This document shows, piece by piece, positions 35,319 through 46,214 of a DNA stretch of 64,000 bases. Position 1 is the stretch's first letter; every line of letters starts with the position of its first letter. The notes under the pieces are model-generated. The model was not told the DNA's origin, ran no database searches, and saw nothing but the letters and a program-made list of their open reading frames with translations. This DNA is from Amycolatopsis sp. GM8 (lineage in GTDB: Bacteria > Actinomycetota > Actinomycetes > Mycobacteriales > Pseudonocardiaceae). The stretch is taken from positions 62,001 through 126,000 of the forward strand of contig NZ_JAJKFK010000005.1 in NCBI RefSeq assembly GCF_021653975.1, written 5' to 3'. The position numbers and the translations under genes are program-made.

Positions 35319-37664
35319 GTGCCCAAGAAATTTGGAAACATAAGTACGACCCTCCGATCTTCGCCCCGGGTCCGGCGCAAATCCAGGATCTCGTTGCGGA
35401 CCCGCGTGCTCGCGATCGCCCTGATTCCGGGTTTCGTGCTGCTCGCCGCCGGCGTGGGCATCAACGCCTATCTGATCACCACCGCCGTGCAGAAACGCGA
35501 CACCGCCGTGCTGCTGACCCGCGGGTACAGCCTCGCGGTGCCGTTCATGCCGGCGATGACCCAGGAACGCCGCGCGAGCATCGCCTACGCGGCCGATCCC
35601 TCGCCGCAGAACAGGGCCGCGCTCGACGCGGCCCGGAACGGCTTCAACCAGCTCCTGGCCGCGTTCGGTGAGGTGTCCACGCAGGTCGCGAACGCGATGC
35701 CGCCGGAGTCCCGCGCCTCGATCGGCCGGTTCGTGCAGACGATGGGGCAGGTGCCGCCGATCCGCGAGCAGATCGACAAGGGCCAGGTCGGCCGGCTCGC
35801 CGTGTACGACACGTACAACTCGATCGCCGACGCGATGATCGTCGCGGCCGGCGCGATCGGCCGCGATTCGACGGACAAGGACGTGGCACTGCTGCGTTCG
35901 CACGCCGCCGACCTGATGCGCGTGTCGGACTGGCTCGACCGCAGCAACTCACTCGCCCTCGCGGCGTACCGGAACGGCGGGCTCACCACCGGTGAGCTGG
36001 CCGCCTACGACTCGCTGACCCGCGCCTACCGCGCCGAGCTGAGCGGCCTCAGTCCACAGCTTCCCTTGGCGCAACAGCAGAAGATCGCCCAGTTACAGTC
36101 CTCTTCGGACTGGAACCTGCTCGGCGACGTGGAGAACGCCATGGTGCGCCAGGGTTACGACCCGCGCCCGCTCTCCCCCGGCGCCACCCCCTCGCTGCCG
36201 GTGACCATGCAGCAGTGGCAGGACGCGGTGCGCCAGGTCTCCGGCGAGATCAGCGGTCTGGGTCTCGGCGACCTGGGCAGCGCCGCGGCCGCACTGGAGA
36301 AGCGCACCGCCGACGACACGCTGCGGCGCTCGGTGATCATCGCGGCCGCGAGCCTGCTGGTCGTGATCATCGTGCTGCTGCTGGCGATCCGGTTGAGCAA
36401 CAACCTGGTGCACCGCTTGCGCAGGCTCCGCGCGGACACGATCGCGGCGGACAAACGCTTGCCGCAGGTGGTGGGCCGCATCCGGGAAGGCGAGCACGTC
36501 GACGTCACCGAGGAGGTGCCCGCACTCGACTACGGCACCGACGAGATCGGCGAAGTCGCCGACGCGTTCTCCAAGGCGCAGCAGGCCGCGGTCGCCGCGG
36601 CGGTCCAGGAGGCCCGCCTCCGCGAGGGCACGAACACGGTGTTCCTCAACATCGCCCGCCGCAGCCAGGCCGTCGTGCACCGGCAACTCCAGGTGCTCGA
36701 CAAGGCCGAACGCGCGGCCGACGATCCGGACCAGGTCGAGCTGCTCTACCAGCTGGACCACCTCAGCACCCGGGAACGCCGCAACGCCGAAAACCTGATC
36801 GTGCTCGGCGGCGGCAGACTCACCCGGCAGTGGCGGACGTCGGTGAGTCTGCTCGACATCGCGCGCAGCGCCGTCGCCGAAACCGAGCAGTACCACCGGA
36901 TCACGTTCGGCCGCGTCCCGCAGCTGCAGGTGACGGGACGCGCGGTGGCCGACCTGATGCACCTGCTCGCCGAGCTGGTCGACAACGCGATCGCCTTCTC
37001 CCCACCGGAATCCCGCATCGAGGTGCGCGGCAACCCGGTCGGCAAGGGCGCCGTGCTCGAGATCGACGACCAGGGGCTCGGCATGCCGGTCGAGGAGCGC
37101 GAGCGGATCAACACCATGTTGGAGCATCCACCGGACTTCGGGGTGATGGCGCTGACGGGTGACTCGCGGATCGGGTTCTTCGTCGTGGCGCGGCTCGCCC
37201 GCCAGCACGACATCCGAGTGTCCCTTTTGGAATCTTCCTACGGCGGTATCCGTGCCGTGGTGGTGATTCCGAACAGCGCGCTCGCCTCGGTGAAACACCT
37301 CGAAACGAACGGCGAAAGGCACACCGACTGGTTCGACACCGTGGTGCCCGCGCAGGCGGGCGCCGCCCCGGAAATCAGCCCCACGGCCGGAACCCGGACC
37401 AAACACCGGGCCACCGTGGCGATGCTGCCCGAAGGCAACCCGGCGTGGCCCGCGCTGCCGCCGTCGGACGACCGGCCACCGCTGCCGAAACGCCGGCGCC
37501 AGGCGAGCCTCGCCCCCGAACTGCACGAGCTGCCCGAACCCGAAACCACGACCGCCGAGGCCGATCCCGACGCGACGGCCGTCGAAGCACGGAACCTGAT
37601 GGCCGCCTTCCAGGACGGCACCCGCCGCGGCCGGGCCGGCGACGACGACACGTGGCTCGGCTGA
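35319..37664 (+). CDS. Conservon sensor kinase-like protein (CvnA type, NIT domain)
   Basis: This 781-residue protein has two membrane helices (about residues 27-50 and 345-365) around a nitrate/nitrite-sensing-type helical domain, then a HAMP-like linker and a histidine kinase-like ATPase domain (ELVDNAIAFSPPESRIEV, IDDQGLGM). It lacks a standard HisKA motif with ASHELRTP, as usual for conservon A proteins. The C-terminal 120 residues are Pro-rich and disordered. Start GTG 35319 follows AAAGG. It heads a cvnA-B-C-D operon; in Streptomyces such sets form a membrane-linked GTPase signalling complex. Confidence 0.9.
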   Translation: MPKKFGNISTTLRSSPRVRRKSRISLRTRVLAIALIPGFVLLAAGVGINAYLITTAVQKRDTAVLLTRGYSLAVPFMPAMTQERRASIAYAADPSPQNRAALDAARNGFNQLLAAFGEVSTQVANAMPPESRASIGRFVQTMGQVPPIREQIDKGQVGRLAVYDTYNSIADAMIVAAGAIGRDSTDKDVALLRSHAADLMRVSDWLDRSNSLALAAYRNGGLTTGELAAYDSLTRAYRAELSGLSPQLPLAQQQKIAQLQSSSDWNLLGDVENAMVRQGYDPRPLSPGATPSLPVTMQQWQDAVRQVSGEISGLGLGDLGSAAAALEKRTADDTLRRSVIIAAASLLVVIIVLLLAIRLSNNLVHRLRRLRADTIAADKRLPQVVGRIREGEHVDVTEEVPALDYGTDEIGEVADAFSKAQQAAVAAAVQEARLREGTNTVFLNIARRSQAVVHRQLQVLDKAERAADDPDQVELLYQLDHLSTRERRNAENLIVLGGGRLTRQWRTSVSLLDIARSAVAETEQYHRITFGRVPQLQVTGRAVADLMHLLAELVDNAIAFSPPESRIEVRGNPVGKGAVLEIDDQGLGMPVEERERINTMLEHPPDFGVMALTGDSRIGFFVVARLARQHDIRVSLLESSYGGIRAVVVIPNSALASVKHLETNGERHTDWFDTVVPAQAGAAPEISPTAGTRTKHRATVAMLPEGNPAWPALPPSDDRPPLPKRRRQASLAPELHELPEPETTTAEADPDATAVEARNLMAAFQDGTRRGRAGDDDTWLG

Positions 37665-37690
37665 GCCGCCGCGAAGACGACGAGGAAACT

Positions 37691-38122
37691 GTGGAACAGA
37701 CAACCAGAAACGTGGACCTGAACTGGCTGCTCGACGATTTCGTCGACCGGGTGGTGACCATCGACCGGGCCGTGCTGCTCTCGGCCGACGGGCTGCTCAT
37801 GGGCCGCTCGCACGGACTGTCCGAAGAGGACGGTGAGCACCTGTCGGCCATGGCGTCCGCGTTCCAGAGCCTTTCCCGTGGCGCCGCCCGGCATTTCGAC
37901 GGCGGCGGGGTGCGGCAGACGCTGGTCGAGATGGACAACGCCTTCCTGTTCGTGATGGCCGCGGGCCGCGGCGCATGCCTGGCCACGCTCGCCGGGCACG
38001 GGGCCGATCTCGGCCTCGTCGCGTACGAGATGAACCGCCTTGTGCAACGGGTCGGTGTGAACATGTCGGCGCCGCCGCGGCCTGCGGAAGTGCCGGACGG
38101 CGGGCCCCATGACCGGCGGTGA
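37691..38122 (+). CDS. Roadblock/LC7 protein (CvnB type)
   Basis: This 143-residue protein has the Roadblock/LC7 fold: LNWLLDDFVDRV, then RAVLLSADGLLMGRSHGL and the later LATLAGHGADLGLVAYEM. In conservons it works with the small GTPase encoded two genes on, perhaps as its GAP-like partner. Start GTG 37691 lies 26 bases after the kinase stop; an upstream GTG overlapping the kinase gene is possible. Its stop overlaps the DUF742 gene start (GTGA). Confidence 0.92.
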   Translation: MEQTTRNVDLNWLLDDFVDRVVTIDRAVLLSADGLLMGRSHGLSEEDGEHLSAMASAFQSLSRGAARHFDGGGVRQTLVEMDNAFLFVMAAGRGACLATLAGHGADLGLVAYEMNRLVQRVGVNMSAPPRPAEVPDGGPHDRR

Positions 38123-38481
38123 GGCTGATGGACGATCCGGCGCACGACGAGTCCGGTCCGCTGGTCCGGCCGTACTTCCTGACCGGCGGGCGCAGCCGCC
38201 CCGCGCGCACCGACCTGGAGATGATCACGCTGGTGGTCACGGTGACCGAGCGGATCCGGGAGACGGTCAGCCCCGAGCACGAACAGATCGTGCGGCTGTG
38301 CCGCGACCCGTGCTCGGTCGCCGAGGTCTCGGCGCTGACCGACCTGCCGCTGATGGTGGTGAAGGTGCTGCTGAGCGACCTGATCGAGCGCGGGTACCTG
38401 ATCCACCGGTCCCCGCCCAGCACGGAAATCCCCACCAGAGAACTACTCCAGGCGGTCCTCGATGGCATTAGAAGGCTCTGA
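38119..38481 (+). CDS. DUF742 protein (CvnC type)
   Basis: This 120-residue protein shows the DUF742 pattern LVRPYFLTGGR near the start and a winged-helix-like rest (CSVAEVSALTDLPLMVVKVLLSDLIERGYL). The function in conservons is not known. The start is GTG 38119, coupled to the roadblock gene; an ATG three codons later (38128) is an alternative. It overlaps the GTPase gene by 20 bases. Confidence 0.92.
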   Translation: MRLMDDPAHDESGPLVRPYFLTGGRSRPARTDLEMITLVVTVTERIRETVSPEHEQIVRLCRDPCSVAEVSALTDLPLMVVKVLLSDLIERGYLIHRSPPSTEIPTRELLQAVLDGIRRL

Positions 38482-39076
38482 GCGCACCGCCCCGGCGCTG
38501 GCCACGGCGGTGAAAATCCTGGTGGCGGGCGGGTTCGGCGTCGGCAAGACCACCATGGTCGGCGCGGTGAGCGAGATCCGCCCGCTGCGCACCGAGGAGA
38601 TCCTGAGCGACGCCGGATCAGGGGTGGACGACCTCAACGGACTCGAGGCCAAGACGACCACGACGGTCGCCATCGACTTCGGGCGCATCACGATCAGTCC
38701 CGAACTCGTGCTCTACCTGTTCGGAACGCCGGGCCAGCAACGGTTCTGGTTCATGTGGGACGAACTCGCTCGCGGCTCGCTCGGCGCGGTCGTGCTCGCC
38801 GACACGCGGCGGCTGGACACCAGCTTCGCGGCGGTGGACTTCTTCGAGCGCCGGGGCGTGCCGTTCGTCGTCGGGGTCAACTGTTTCGACCACGCACCCG
38901 TGTACCACGCCGCGGAAGTGCGCGACGCGCTCGATCTGGACCAGGACATCCCGGTGGTCCTGTGCGACGCGCGCCGCCGCGAGCCGGGCAAGAAGGTGCT
39001 CGCGACCCTGCTGGAACACTTGATGAAACTCGGCGACCGGCAGTGGGCGGGCTACCAGCCGGGCGCCGCCCGCTGA
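38462..39076 (+). CDS. Conservon small GTPase (CvnD type)
   Basis: This 204-residue GTP-binding protein has the P-loop GGFGVGKT at residues 23-30, the G3-like LFGTPGQQRF and a G4 variant VNCFD in place of NKxD, all usual for conservon GTPases. It is the last gene of the four-gene conservon. No cytochrome P450 gene (the optional fifth member) follows. It would switch state in response to the membrane kinase-like protein through the roadblock partner. Confidence 0.93.
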   Translation: MALEGSERTAPALATAVKILVAGGFGVGKTTMVGAVSEIRPLRTEEILSDAGSGVDDLNGLEAKTTTTVAIDFGRITISPELVLYLFGTPGQQRFWFMWDELARGSLGAVVLADTRRLDTSFAAVDFFERRGVPFVVGVNCFDHAPVYHAAEVRDALDLDQDIPVVLCDARRREPGKKVLATLLEHLMKLGDRQWAGYQPGAAR

Positions 39077-39297
39077 GCGCGTCGCCCATTCCGCCGTCGA
39101 CCAGCCAGAGCTCGTCCTCGGCTCGTACGGGATGTGCTCCACCTGGGCACGCTGGATCGCGAACTTGTCCTTTAAATGCCGAAGACCACGACGAGGGGCC
39201 ACCAATCCGAGGCCAGACAAACCCGGTATGCCGCCGCAACAGGCCGCGGGCCTGCCCCCGGGTGGCACCGCTCCCCTTCCGGTGCTCTAGTGGACGC
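39077..39297. other. Gap with decayed coding sequence
   Basis: No intact gene lies in these 221 bases. On the minus strand from about 39180 to 39080 there is GC3-rich, protein-like sequence: FAIQRAQVEHIPYEP in one frame continues as EDELWLVDGGMGDALSG in another, which suggests a frameshifted relic of a gene. I do not recognise the family. The 3' end of this gap has the promoter of the methyltransferase. Confidence 0.35.
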
Positions 39298-40089
39298 ATG
39301 TCCACTGCACCCTCGGATCCACACCGGCAGCGTGAGGTGGCGGAGTCGTTCGGCGCGGAGGCCGAGCGCTACGACCGGACCCGGCCGAGCTATCCCGAGG
39401 CCATGGTGGCGGCGATCGCCGCCGCCAGCCCCGGACCGGACGTCGTCGATGTCGGCTGTGGCACGGGAATCGCGGCGCGGCAGTTCCAGGCGGCGGGCTG
39501 CCACGTGCTCGGCGTCGAGGTGGACGAGCGGATGGCCGAACTGGCGCGGCACCGCGGTCTCGACGTGGAGGTGACGACCTTCGAAGCGTGGGATCCGGCC
39601 GGCCGGAGCTTCGACGCGGTGATCGCCGGGCAGGCGTGGCACTGGGTGGATCCGGTGGCAGGAGCGGCAAAGGCGGCCGAGGCACTGCGCCCCGGCGGCC
39701 GGATCGCCTTGTTCTGGAACGCGTTCGAGCCACCGCCCGGTCTGGGCGAAGCGTTCGCCGCGGTCTACCGCCGGATACTGCCCGACTCCCCAGCAGGCCG
39801 AGTGGCGCTGCCGGGCGTGGACGCGTATTCGGCGTTCTTGACGAAGGCGGCCGACGGCATCGCACAGACCGGCGCGTTCGGCGAGTCCGAACGGTGGCGG
39901 TTCGACTGGGAGCGGTACTACACCCGCGACGAGTGGCTGGAACTGGCGCCCACCTTCGGCGGCGCCAGCGGATTCCCGAAGTCCACAGTGGACGAACTAC
40001 TGGCCGGCTTCGCCGCCGCGATCGACGAAATCGGCGGCGGCTTCACGATGCGCTACAGCGCGGTGGTGGTCACCGCGGCCCGATCCTGA
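39298..40089 (+). CDS. Class I SAM-dependent methyltransferase
   Basis: This 263-residue protein has the SAM-binding motif I DVVDVGCGTG (about residues 50-59), an acidic end of strand 2 (GVEVDERM) and the GQAWHWVDP motif seen in a UbiE-like/Methyltransf_11 subfamily. The acceptor is unknown. Its 3' end overlaps the convergent glycosyltransferase frame by 93 bases, a long overlap that probably reflects an extended tail of the glycosyltransferase. Confidence 0.88.
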   Translation: MSTAPSDPHRQREVAESFGAEAERYDRTRPSYPEAMVAAIAAASPGPDVVDVGCGTGIAARQFQAAGCHVLGVEVDERMAELARHRGLDVEVTTFEAWDPAGRSFDAVIAGQAWHWVDPVAGAAKAAEALRPGGRIALFWNAFEPPPGLGEAFAAVYRRILPDSPAGRVALPGVDAYSAFLTKAADGIAQTGAFGESERWRFDWERYYTRDEWLELAPTFGGASGFPKSTVDELLAGFAAAIDEIGGGFTMRYSAVVVTAARS

Positions 40090-40842
40090 CCAGCCGGGCC
40101 CCGCGGCCAGGATCTCGACCCGCTGCCGCACGAGCGAAATGTGTGCCCCCCCTCCGGCGAATTTCGACTCTTTCGTGCGAATCGACCGCTGGCGGGGGTG
40201 CTTGCGATAGCGCAGCGTCGGCGCGTCGACCAGAACTCCCTCGGCGACCGCCGACGCCGCCATGAGCAGGCCGGTGTCCTCCATGCCGTGCAACGCCGTC
40301 CAGCCGCCGAGCTCGACCACCAGCGCACGCCGCCACATCGCCCCGGCCGGGTGGACGGGAAGCCGATCGTTCCCGGGATCGTTCAACCACGCGTCGGACA
40401 ACGTTCCCCGCGCCAGCACGCCAGGAGCGAGCGACAGCTCGTGTTCTCGCAAGGAACCGTCTGGCAGGAGATCGCGAGCGTGGCCGACCGCGAACCCCGC
40501 CGCCGGATGCGCTCGCATCGCCGACACCAGTAGCCCGATGGCGTCCGCCTCCAGGAGATCGTCGGCGTCGAGGTTCTGCAGGAGCGGCGCTTCGGCCCGC
40601 GCCGCCGCGATGTTCCGGGTGATCGCCGGGCCGGTGAGGTCCCGATTGCTGTCCACCAGGACCCGGTCGTCGTCCGCCGCACCGGTCAGTTCCAGCACGG
40701 TGCGGACGGCGGAATCGTTGACCCCGTCGATCTGGACCAGCCATCGCCACGACGGATGGGTCTGCGCCCGCAGCGACGCGTAGGCCGCGGGAAGGAAGGA
40801 CGCATAGGCAGCGTGCACCGCGGTCACCACGTCAACCCACAC
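39997..40842 (-). CDS. Family 2 glycosyltransferase
   Basis: This 281-residue protein has a GT-A fold start (VDVVTAVHAAYASFLPAAYASLRAQTHP), the donor-binding NLDADDLLE and a later WRRALVVELGGW and YRKHPRQRS, typical of GT2 enzymes that build surface or secondary metabolite glycans. The last 31 codons lie antisense to the end of the methyltransferase and look unlike the rest, so the original stop may have been lost. It starts at GTG 40842. Confidence 0.82.
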   Translation of the reverse strand: MWVDVVTAVHAAYASFLPAAYASLRAQTHPSWRWLVQIDGVNDSAVRTVLELTGAADDDRVLVDSNRDLTGPAITRNIAAARAEAPLLQNLDADDLLEADAIGLLVSAMRAHPAAGFAVGHARDLLPDGSLREHELSLAPGVLARGTLSDAWLNDPGNDRLPVHPAGAMWRRALVVELGGWTALHGMEDTGLLMAASAVAEGVLVDAPTLRYRKHPRQRSIRTKESKFAGGGAHISLVRQRVEILAAGPGWSGSGRGDHHRAVAHREAAADFVDRGGEAGQ

Positions 40843-40856
40843 CGCTTGTGTTTACC

Positions 40857-40884
40857 ACTTACCCAGCCACCGAGTGTGGTAAGT
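40857..40884. promoter_or_regulatory. Inverted repeat in divergent promoter
   Basis: ACTTACC and GGTAAGT stand 14 bases apart between the divergent glycosyltransferase and the membrane protein gene at 40916. A regulator site is possible; nothing identifies the regulator. Confidence 0.35.
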
Positions 40885-40915
40885 AGTGGGTCGATCACAC
40901 TTGGTGGAGGGAAAC

Positions 40916-42112
40916 ATGGACGAGAAGGCCCTCGTGGACAGCCTGCGCCAAGCGGCCACCACGGGCTCACGCGAGCTGGACCGCATCTGCGAGTCGGCCG
41001 CGGCCGAGCTGATCACGGCCGGCGCGGAACCACCGTTCCAGGTGCACTCGGCCGACTTCGCGGCCGATCCCTTCCTCATCTGCGCCGATCGGTACTGGCG
41101 GCTCCGGTTCCTCGAACTGCCCACCGTGGACACCGCCGCCCGCTGCGCGGACTGGCTGGCCCGCTCGGTCGACGACGGCCACCGCACGGTGGTCACTCAG
41201 AAATGGGCGCTGGGCTACGGATTCATCACCAGGGACAACGTCGAGGCCGCCGGGGAGCTCACCGAAGCCAGCGGCTGGATCCTCGAAGAACACCGGGGAT
41301 CGGCCGCGATCGCCTTCTTCGCAACGCTTTACCACGCCGCGAAGCTGCGGTCGAACTTCGCTTTCGACGAGCTGCGCAGGTTCCTCGATTCGTCGTTGCT
41401 CGCGCTCGCCTGTCACGAATACCGTACGGATCCGCTTTTCGTCGCGCTGGAAGCGCTTTCCGCCTTCGGCAGCCGGACGATCACCACCGCACACGCCCTC
41501 ACCCGGCTGGAATTGGCCTGGACCTTTCCGGGCCGGACGGAGCACGTGCTGGACGTTTGTCTACACGGGATCTCGGCCTCGCCGCCGTTCGAGGGCAAGG
41601 GCGAACTTCTGTGCGCACGAGCCGAAGAGGCCGTCGAGGCGTTCCCCGAGAACCACATTTTCCGTTTCCGCCTCGCCGCCGGGCAGCGGATGTGCGGCGA
41701 TCACGACAAGGCACTCGACAGCATCGACACAGCGCTCCTGCTGCTGCCCGCGACCGGGAACCGCGGCAGCCACGAACTCCTGCAGGAACAGTTCCTCCGG
41801 GAACGCACCACGATCGAAACAGGCCTGCAGCTGGCCGCGTGGTCGGATGAGCAGCAGCGGCGCTGGACCGAACAGGAAGCCGGCAACGCCGAGCTGCGCC
41901 GCACCGTGGCGACCTCCACCGTCCGCGCCATGGAGCTGGTCACCCTCTTCACCGCCGCGATCGCGTTCGCCGTCGGGTCGCTGCAGGTCACGCTGGCCGG
42001 GACGCTCTCGGTCGGCGACCGGATCGGGATCATCGCGACGTTCGGCGGCGGCCTGCTGGTCTTCGCGCTGCTCGTCATCGGCGGTACCTGGTGGCTCACC
42101 CGGCGTCGCTGA
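40916..42112 (+). CDS. Membrane protein with TPR-like helical domain, unknown function
   Basis: I do not recognise this 398-residue protein. Residues 1-290 are helical, with a TPR-like repeat near 250-280 (FRLAAGQRMCGDHDKALDSIDTAL). A charged, coiled-coil-like stretch follows (about 295-340), and two membrane helices end the protein (about 344-365 and 372-393), followed by RRR. It should face the cytosol with a C-terminal hairpin anchor. The ATG is preceded by a strong GGAGGG. The furA-katG operon follows 55 bases later but probably has its own promoter. Confidence 0.7.
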   Translation: MDEKALVDSLRQAATTGSRELDRICESAAAELITAGAEPPFQVHSADFAADPFLICADRYWRLRFLELPTVDTAARCADWLARSVDDGHRTVVTQKWALGYGFITRDNVEAAGELTEASGWILEEHRGSAAIAFFATLYHAAKLRSNFAFDELRRFLDSSLLALACHEYRTDPLFVALEALSAFGSRTITTAHALTRLELAWTFPGRTEHVLDVCLHGISASPPFEGKGELLCARAEEAVEAFPENHIFRFRLAAGQRMCGDHDKALDSIDTALLLLPATGNRGSHELLQEQFLRERTTIETGLQLAAWSDEQQRRWTEQEAGNAELRRTVATSTVRAMELVTLFTAAIAFAVGSLQVTLAGTLSVGDRIGIIATFGGGLLVFALLVIGGTWWLTRRR

Positions 42113-42130
42113 CACCATCGGGGGCCCAAT

Positions 42131-42145
42131 CTTGATTCATTCAAG
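42131..42145. promoter_or_regulatory. Candidate FurA operator
   Basis: CTTGATTCATTCAAG is an inverted repeat with 5-base arms in the short gap upstream of furA. AT-rich sites of this kind bind FurA ahead of furA-katG in actinobacteria. A TAAGATTAT-like -10 region overlaps its right side. Confidence 0.6.
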
Positions 42146-42167
42146 ATTATGCGGCAGACTGCGGGGC

Positions 42168-44844
<2,677 letters not shown>

Positions 44845-44858
44845 TGCACCACCACGTT

Positions 44859-44889
44859 CCGGGCCGGCCGCTCACCGCGGCCGGCCCGG
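44859..44889 (+). terminator. Hairpin after katG
   Basis: Perfect 13-base arms (CCGGGCCGGCCGC at 44859-44871 and its complement at 44877-44889) enclose a TCACC loop, 14 bases after the katG stop. It separates katG from the toxin-antitoxin promoter. Confidence 0.85.
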
Positions 44890-44910
44890 ACGTCGTGGGG
44901 TCGCCGGAGG

Positions 44911-44930
44911 TGATAGCGGATCCGCTATCA
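44911..44930. promoter_or_regulatory. 20-bp perfect palindrome, candidate operator of the HTH-MNT/HEPN pair
   Basis: TGATAGCGGATCCGCTATCA is fully symmetric and ends seven bases before the ATG of the HTH-MNT antitoxin gene. Its right half includes TATCAT, a possible -10 element. The antitoxin's HTH domain is the obvious binder, giving autoregulation. The very short leader suggests a leaderless or nearly leaderless mRNA. Confidence 0.85.
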
Positions 44931-44937
44931 TCGGGTC

Positions 44938-45477
44938 ATGACCGCAGCGGACAGCACGACCGGTCGCGCATCTGCCACCGCAGCCAAGCTCGTATCCGAA
45001 GCGCGCGACAGGCGCGGCATGTCGCAACGAGAACTCGCCCGCGCGGCCGGGGTGCCCCAGTCGACGGTGGCGACCGTCGAGTCCGGCGGGCGGCAGCCAT
45101 CGGTCGCGATGCTGGAACGCCTCCTCGAGGCCGCGGGCTTCCACCTCGAGACGCGACTGGTCAACACCATTCGCCCGTCCCGATTGCTGGAGCAGCACCG
45201 GGCGGCCGCCGGCGAGGTGTTCGCGCGCTACCCCGTCACGCGGGTCTGGGTCTTCGGATCGGTGGCCCGAGGCGACGATGGTCCCGACTCAGACCTCGAC
45301 CTGCTGATCGAGCTCGATCAGAACGCCTCCGTCGCGGACATTCTCGGCCTCGACGAGGAACTGGCCGCCGTGCTCGGCTGTCCCGTCGACGTCGTCACCA
45401 CCGCCGAACTGCGGTCCAACGACCTGCTCCGCCGCGGCGTGAACCGCCATCGCCGTCCGCTTACTTTCGCCGCCTGA
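44938..45477 (+). CDS. HTH-MNT antitoxin (XRE HTH fused to MntA-type nucleotidyltransferase)
   Basis: This 179-residue protein has an XRE-type HTH at residues 18-64 (MSQRELARAAGVPQSTVATVE) and a minimal nucleotidyltransferase domain at about 85-175. The catalytic pattern is complete: Gly107-Ser108, ten residues, then Asp119-x-Asp121 (VFGSVARGDDGPDSDLDLL). MntA antitoxins silence HEPN toxins by adding AMP to a Tyr near their active site. The HTH adds operator binding, and a 20-bp palindrome lies directly upstream. The HEPN gene follows after one base. Confidence 0.9.
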   Translation: MTAADSTTGRASATAAKLVSEARDRRGMSQRELARAAGVPQSTVATVESGGRQPSVAMLERLLEAAGFHLETRLVNTIRPSRLLEQHRAAAGEVFARYPVTRVWVFGSVARGDDGPDSDLDLLIELDQNASVADILGLDEELAAVLGCPVDVVTTAELRSNDLLRRGVNRHRRPLTFAA

Positions 45478-45478
45478 C

Positions 45479-45835
45479 ATGGACGAGCGCACCGCGGAAC
45501 GCCTGCTCTACGTCGATGCCACGTTGGTCGAAATGACCCAGCTGGCAGCACGCGGCCGCCCGGCGTACGACTCGGACATCGCAGTCGCTCGCGCCTGCCA
45601 GTACAACGTCATCCGGCTCGCGGCCGATCTCGAGCGTCTCGGCGAGCCATGGATCGTTTCTCATCCCACCGTGCCGTGGCGCCTCATCAAAGGCATGCGT
45701 AACCGCATCGCCCACAACTACTGGACCGTTGACGACGACATCGTCTGGGACGTCGTCGCCCACCATGCGCCACGACTCCGCGAAGCACTCACCGGCGAAA
45801 TCGACGCCGCCCGATCAGTGCTGGGCGATCACTGA
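45479..45835 (+). CDS. HEPN-domain toxin (HepT-like ribonuclease)
   Basis: This 118-residue four-helix HEPN protein has the RX4HXY motif as RNRIAHNY (Arg74, His79, Tyr81), which forms the RNase site in HepT toxins; the Tyr is the residue that MntA AMPylates. It begins one base after the antitoxin stop, so they are made together. Expected role: RNA cleavage when the antitoxin fails, giving dormancy or phage defence. No mobile element flanks the pair. Confidence 0.88.
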   Translation: MDERTAERLLYVDATLVEMTQLAARGRPAYDSDIAVARACQYNVIRLAADLERLGEPWIVSHPTVPWRLIKGMRNRIAHNYWTVDDDIVWDVVAHHAPRLREALTGEIDAARSVLGDH

Positions 45836-46214
45836 TTCTTCACACCCACCCGGCAGAGGCGCTGACCTCGGCCCCCGCTGCGTGTGACCAACGCCGACCG
45901 CTGCGCGAGTTCCCGTTGCCGCCCAACCCCGGCGGTGGCCACACGGCGGGCCGGTTGCCGGTCAACGCGTCGGTGGGGTCAATCGGTCGTGCTGATCACC
46001 GTTTCACCACCCCTCGGGCGGCGTCCGAATTGTGCAGAGTTAGCGGTCGGCAAATTCCACCGAAATCGGAATTATCTTTCCGGGAATTGTCATTGTTAAT
46101 GTTCACGTGGCTTCCTGTTATTGTTGCGAATCCGGATCCTTCACCACCACGGCGCACGGTGGCACGCGTTGTCCAGAGCGGCCCGCGGCCGCGTGTACGA
46201 GGAGGAATCCGTTG
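45836..46214. other. 379-base gap with AT-rich promoter region
   Basis: No gene is supported here. The first half is GC-rich without coding pattern. The stretch from about 46030 to 46140 is clearly AT-richer (GGAATTATC, ATTGTTAATG, CCTGTTATTG) and probably holds the promoter of the exported phosphodiesterase. I looked for Pho-box repeats and found nothing convincing. Confidence 0.4.

Noticed and set aside
45836-46214. Pho box ahead of the exported phosphodiesterase
   Set aside because: A GTTCACGTGGC-like element occurs once near 46098, but no second direct repeat unit at 11-base spacing follows.
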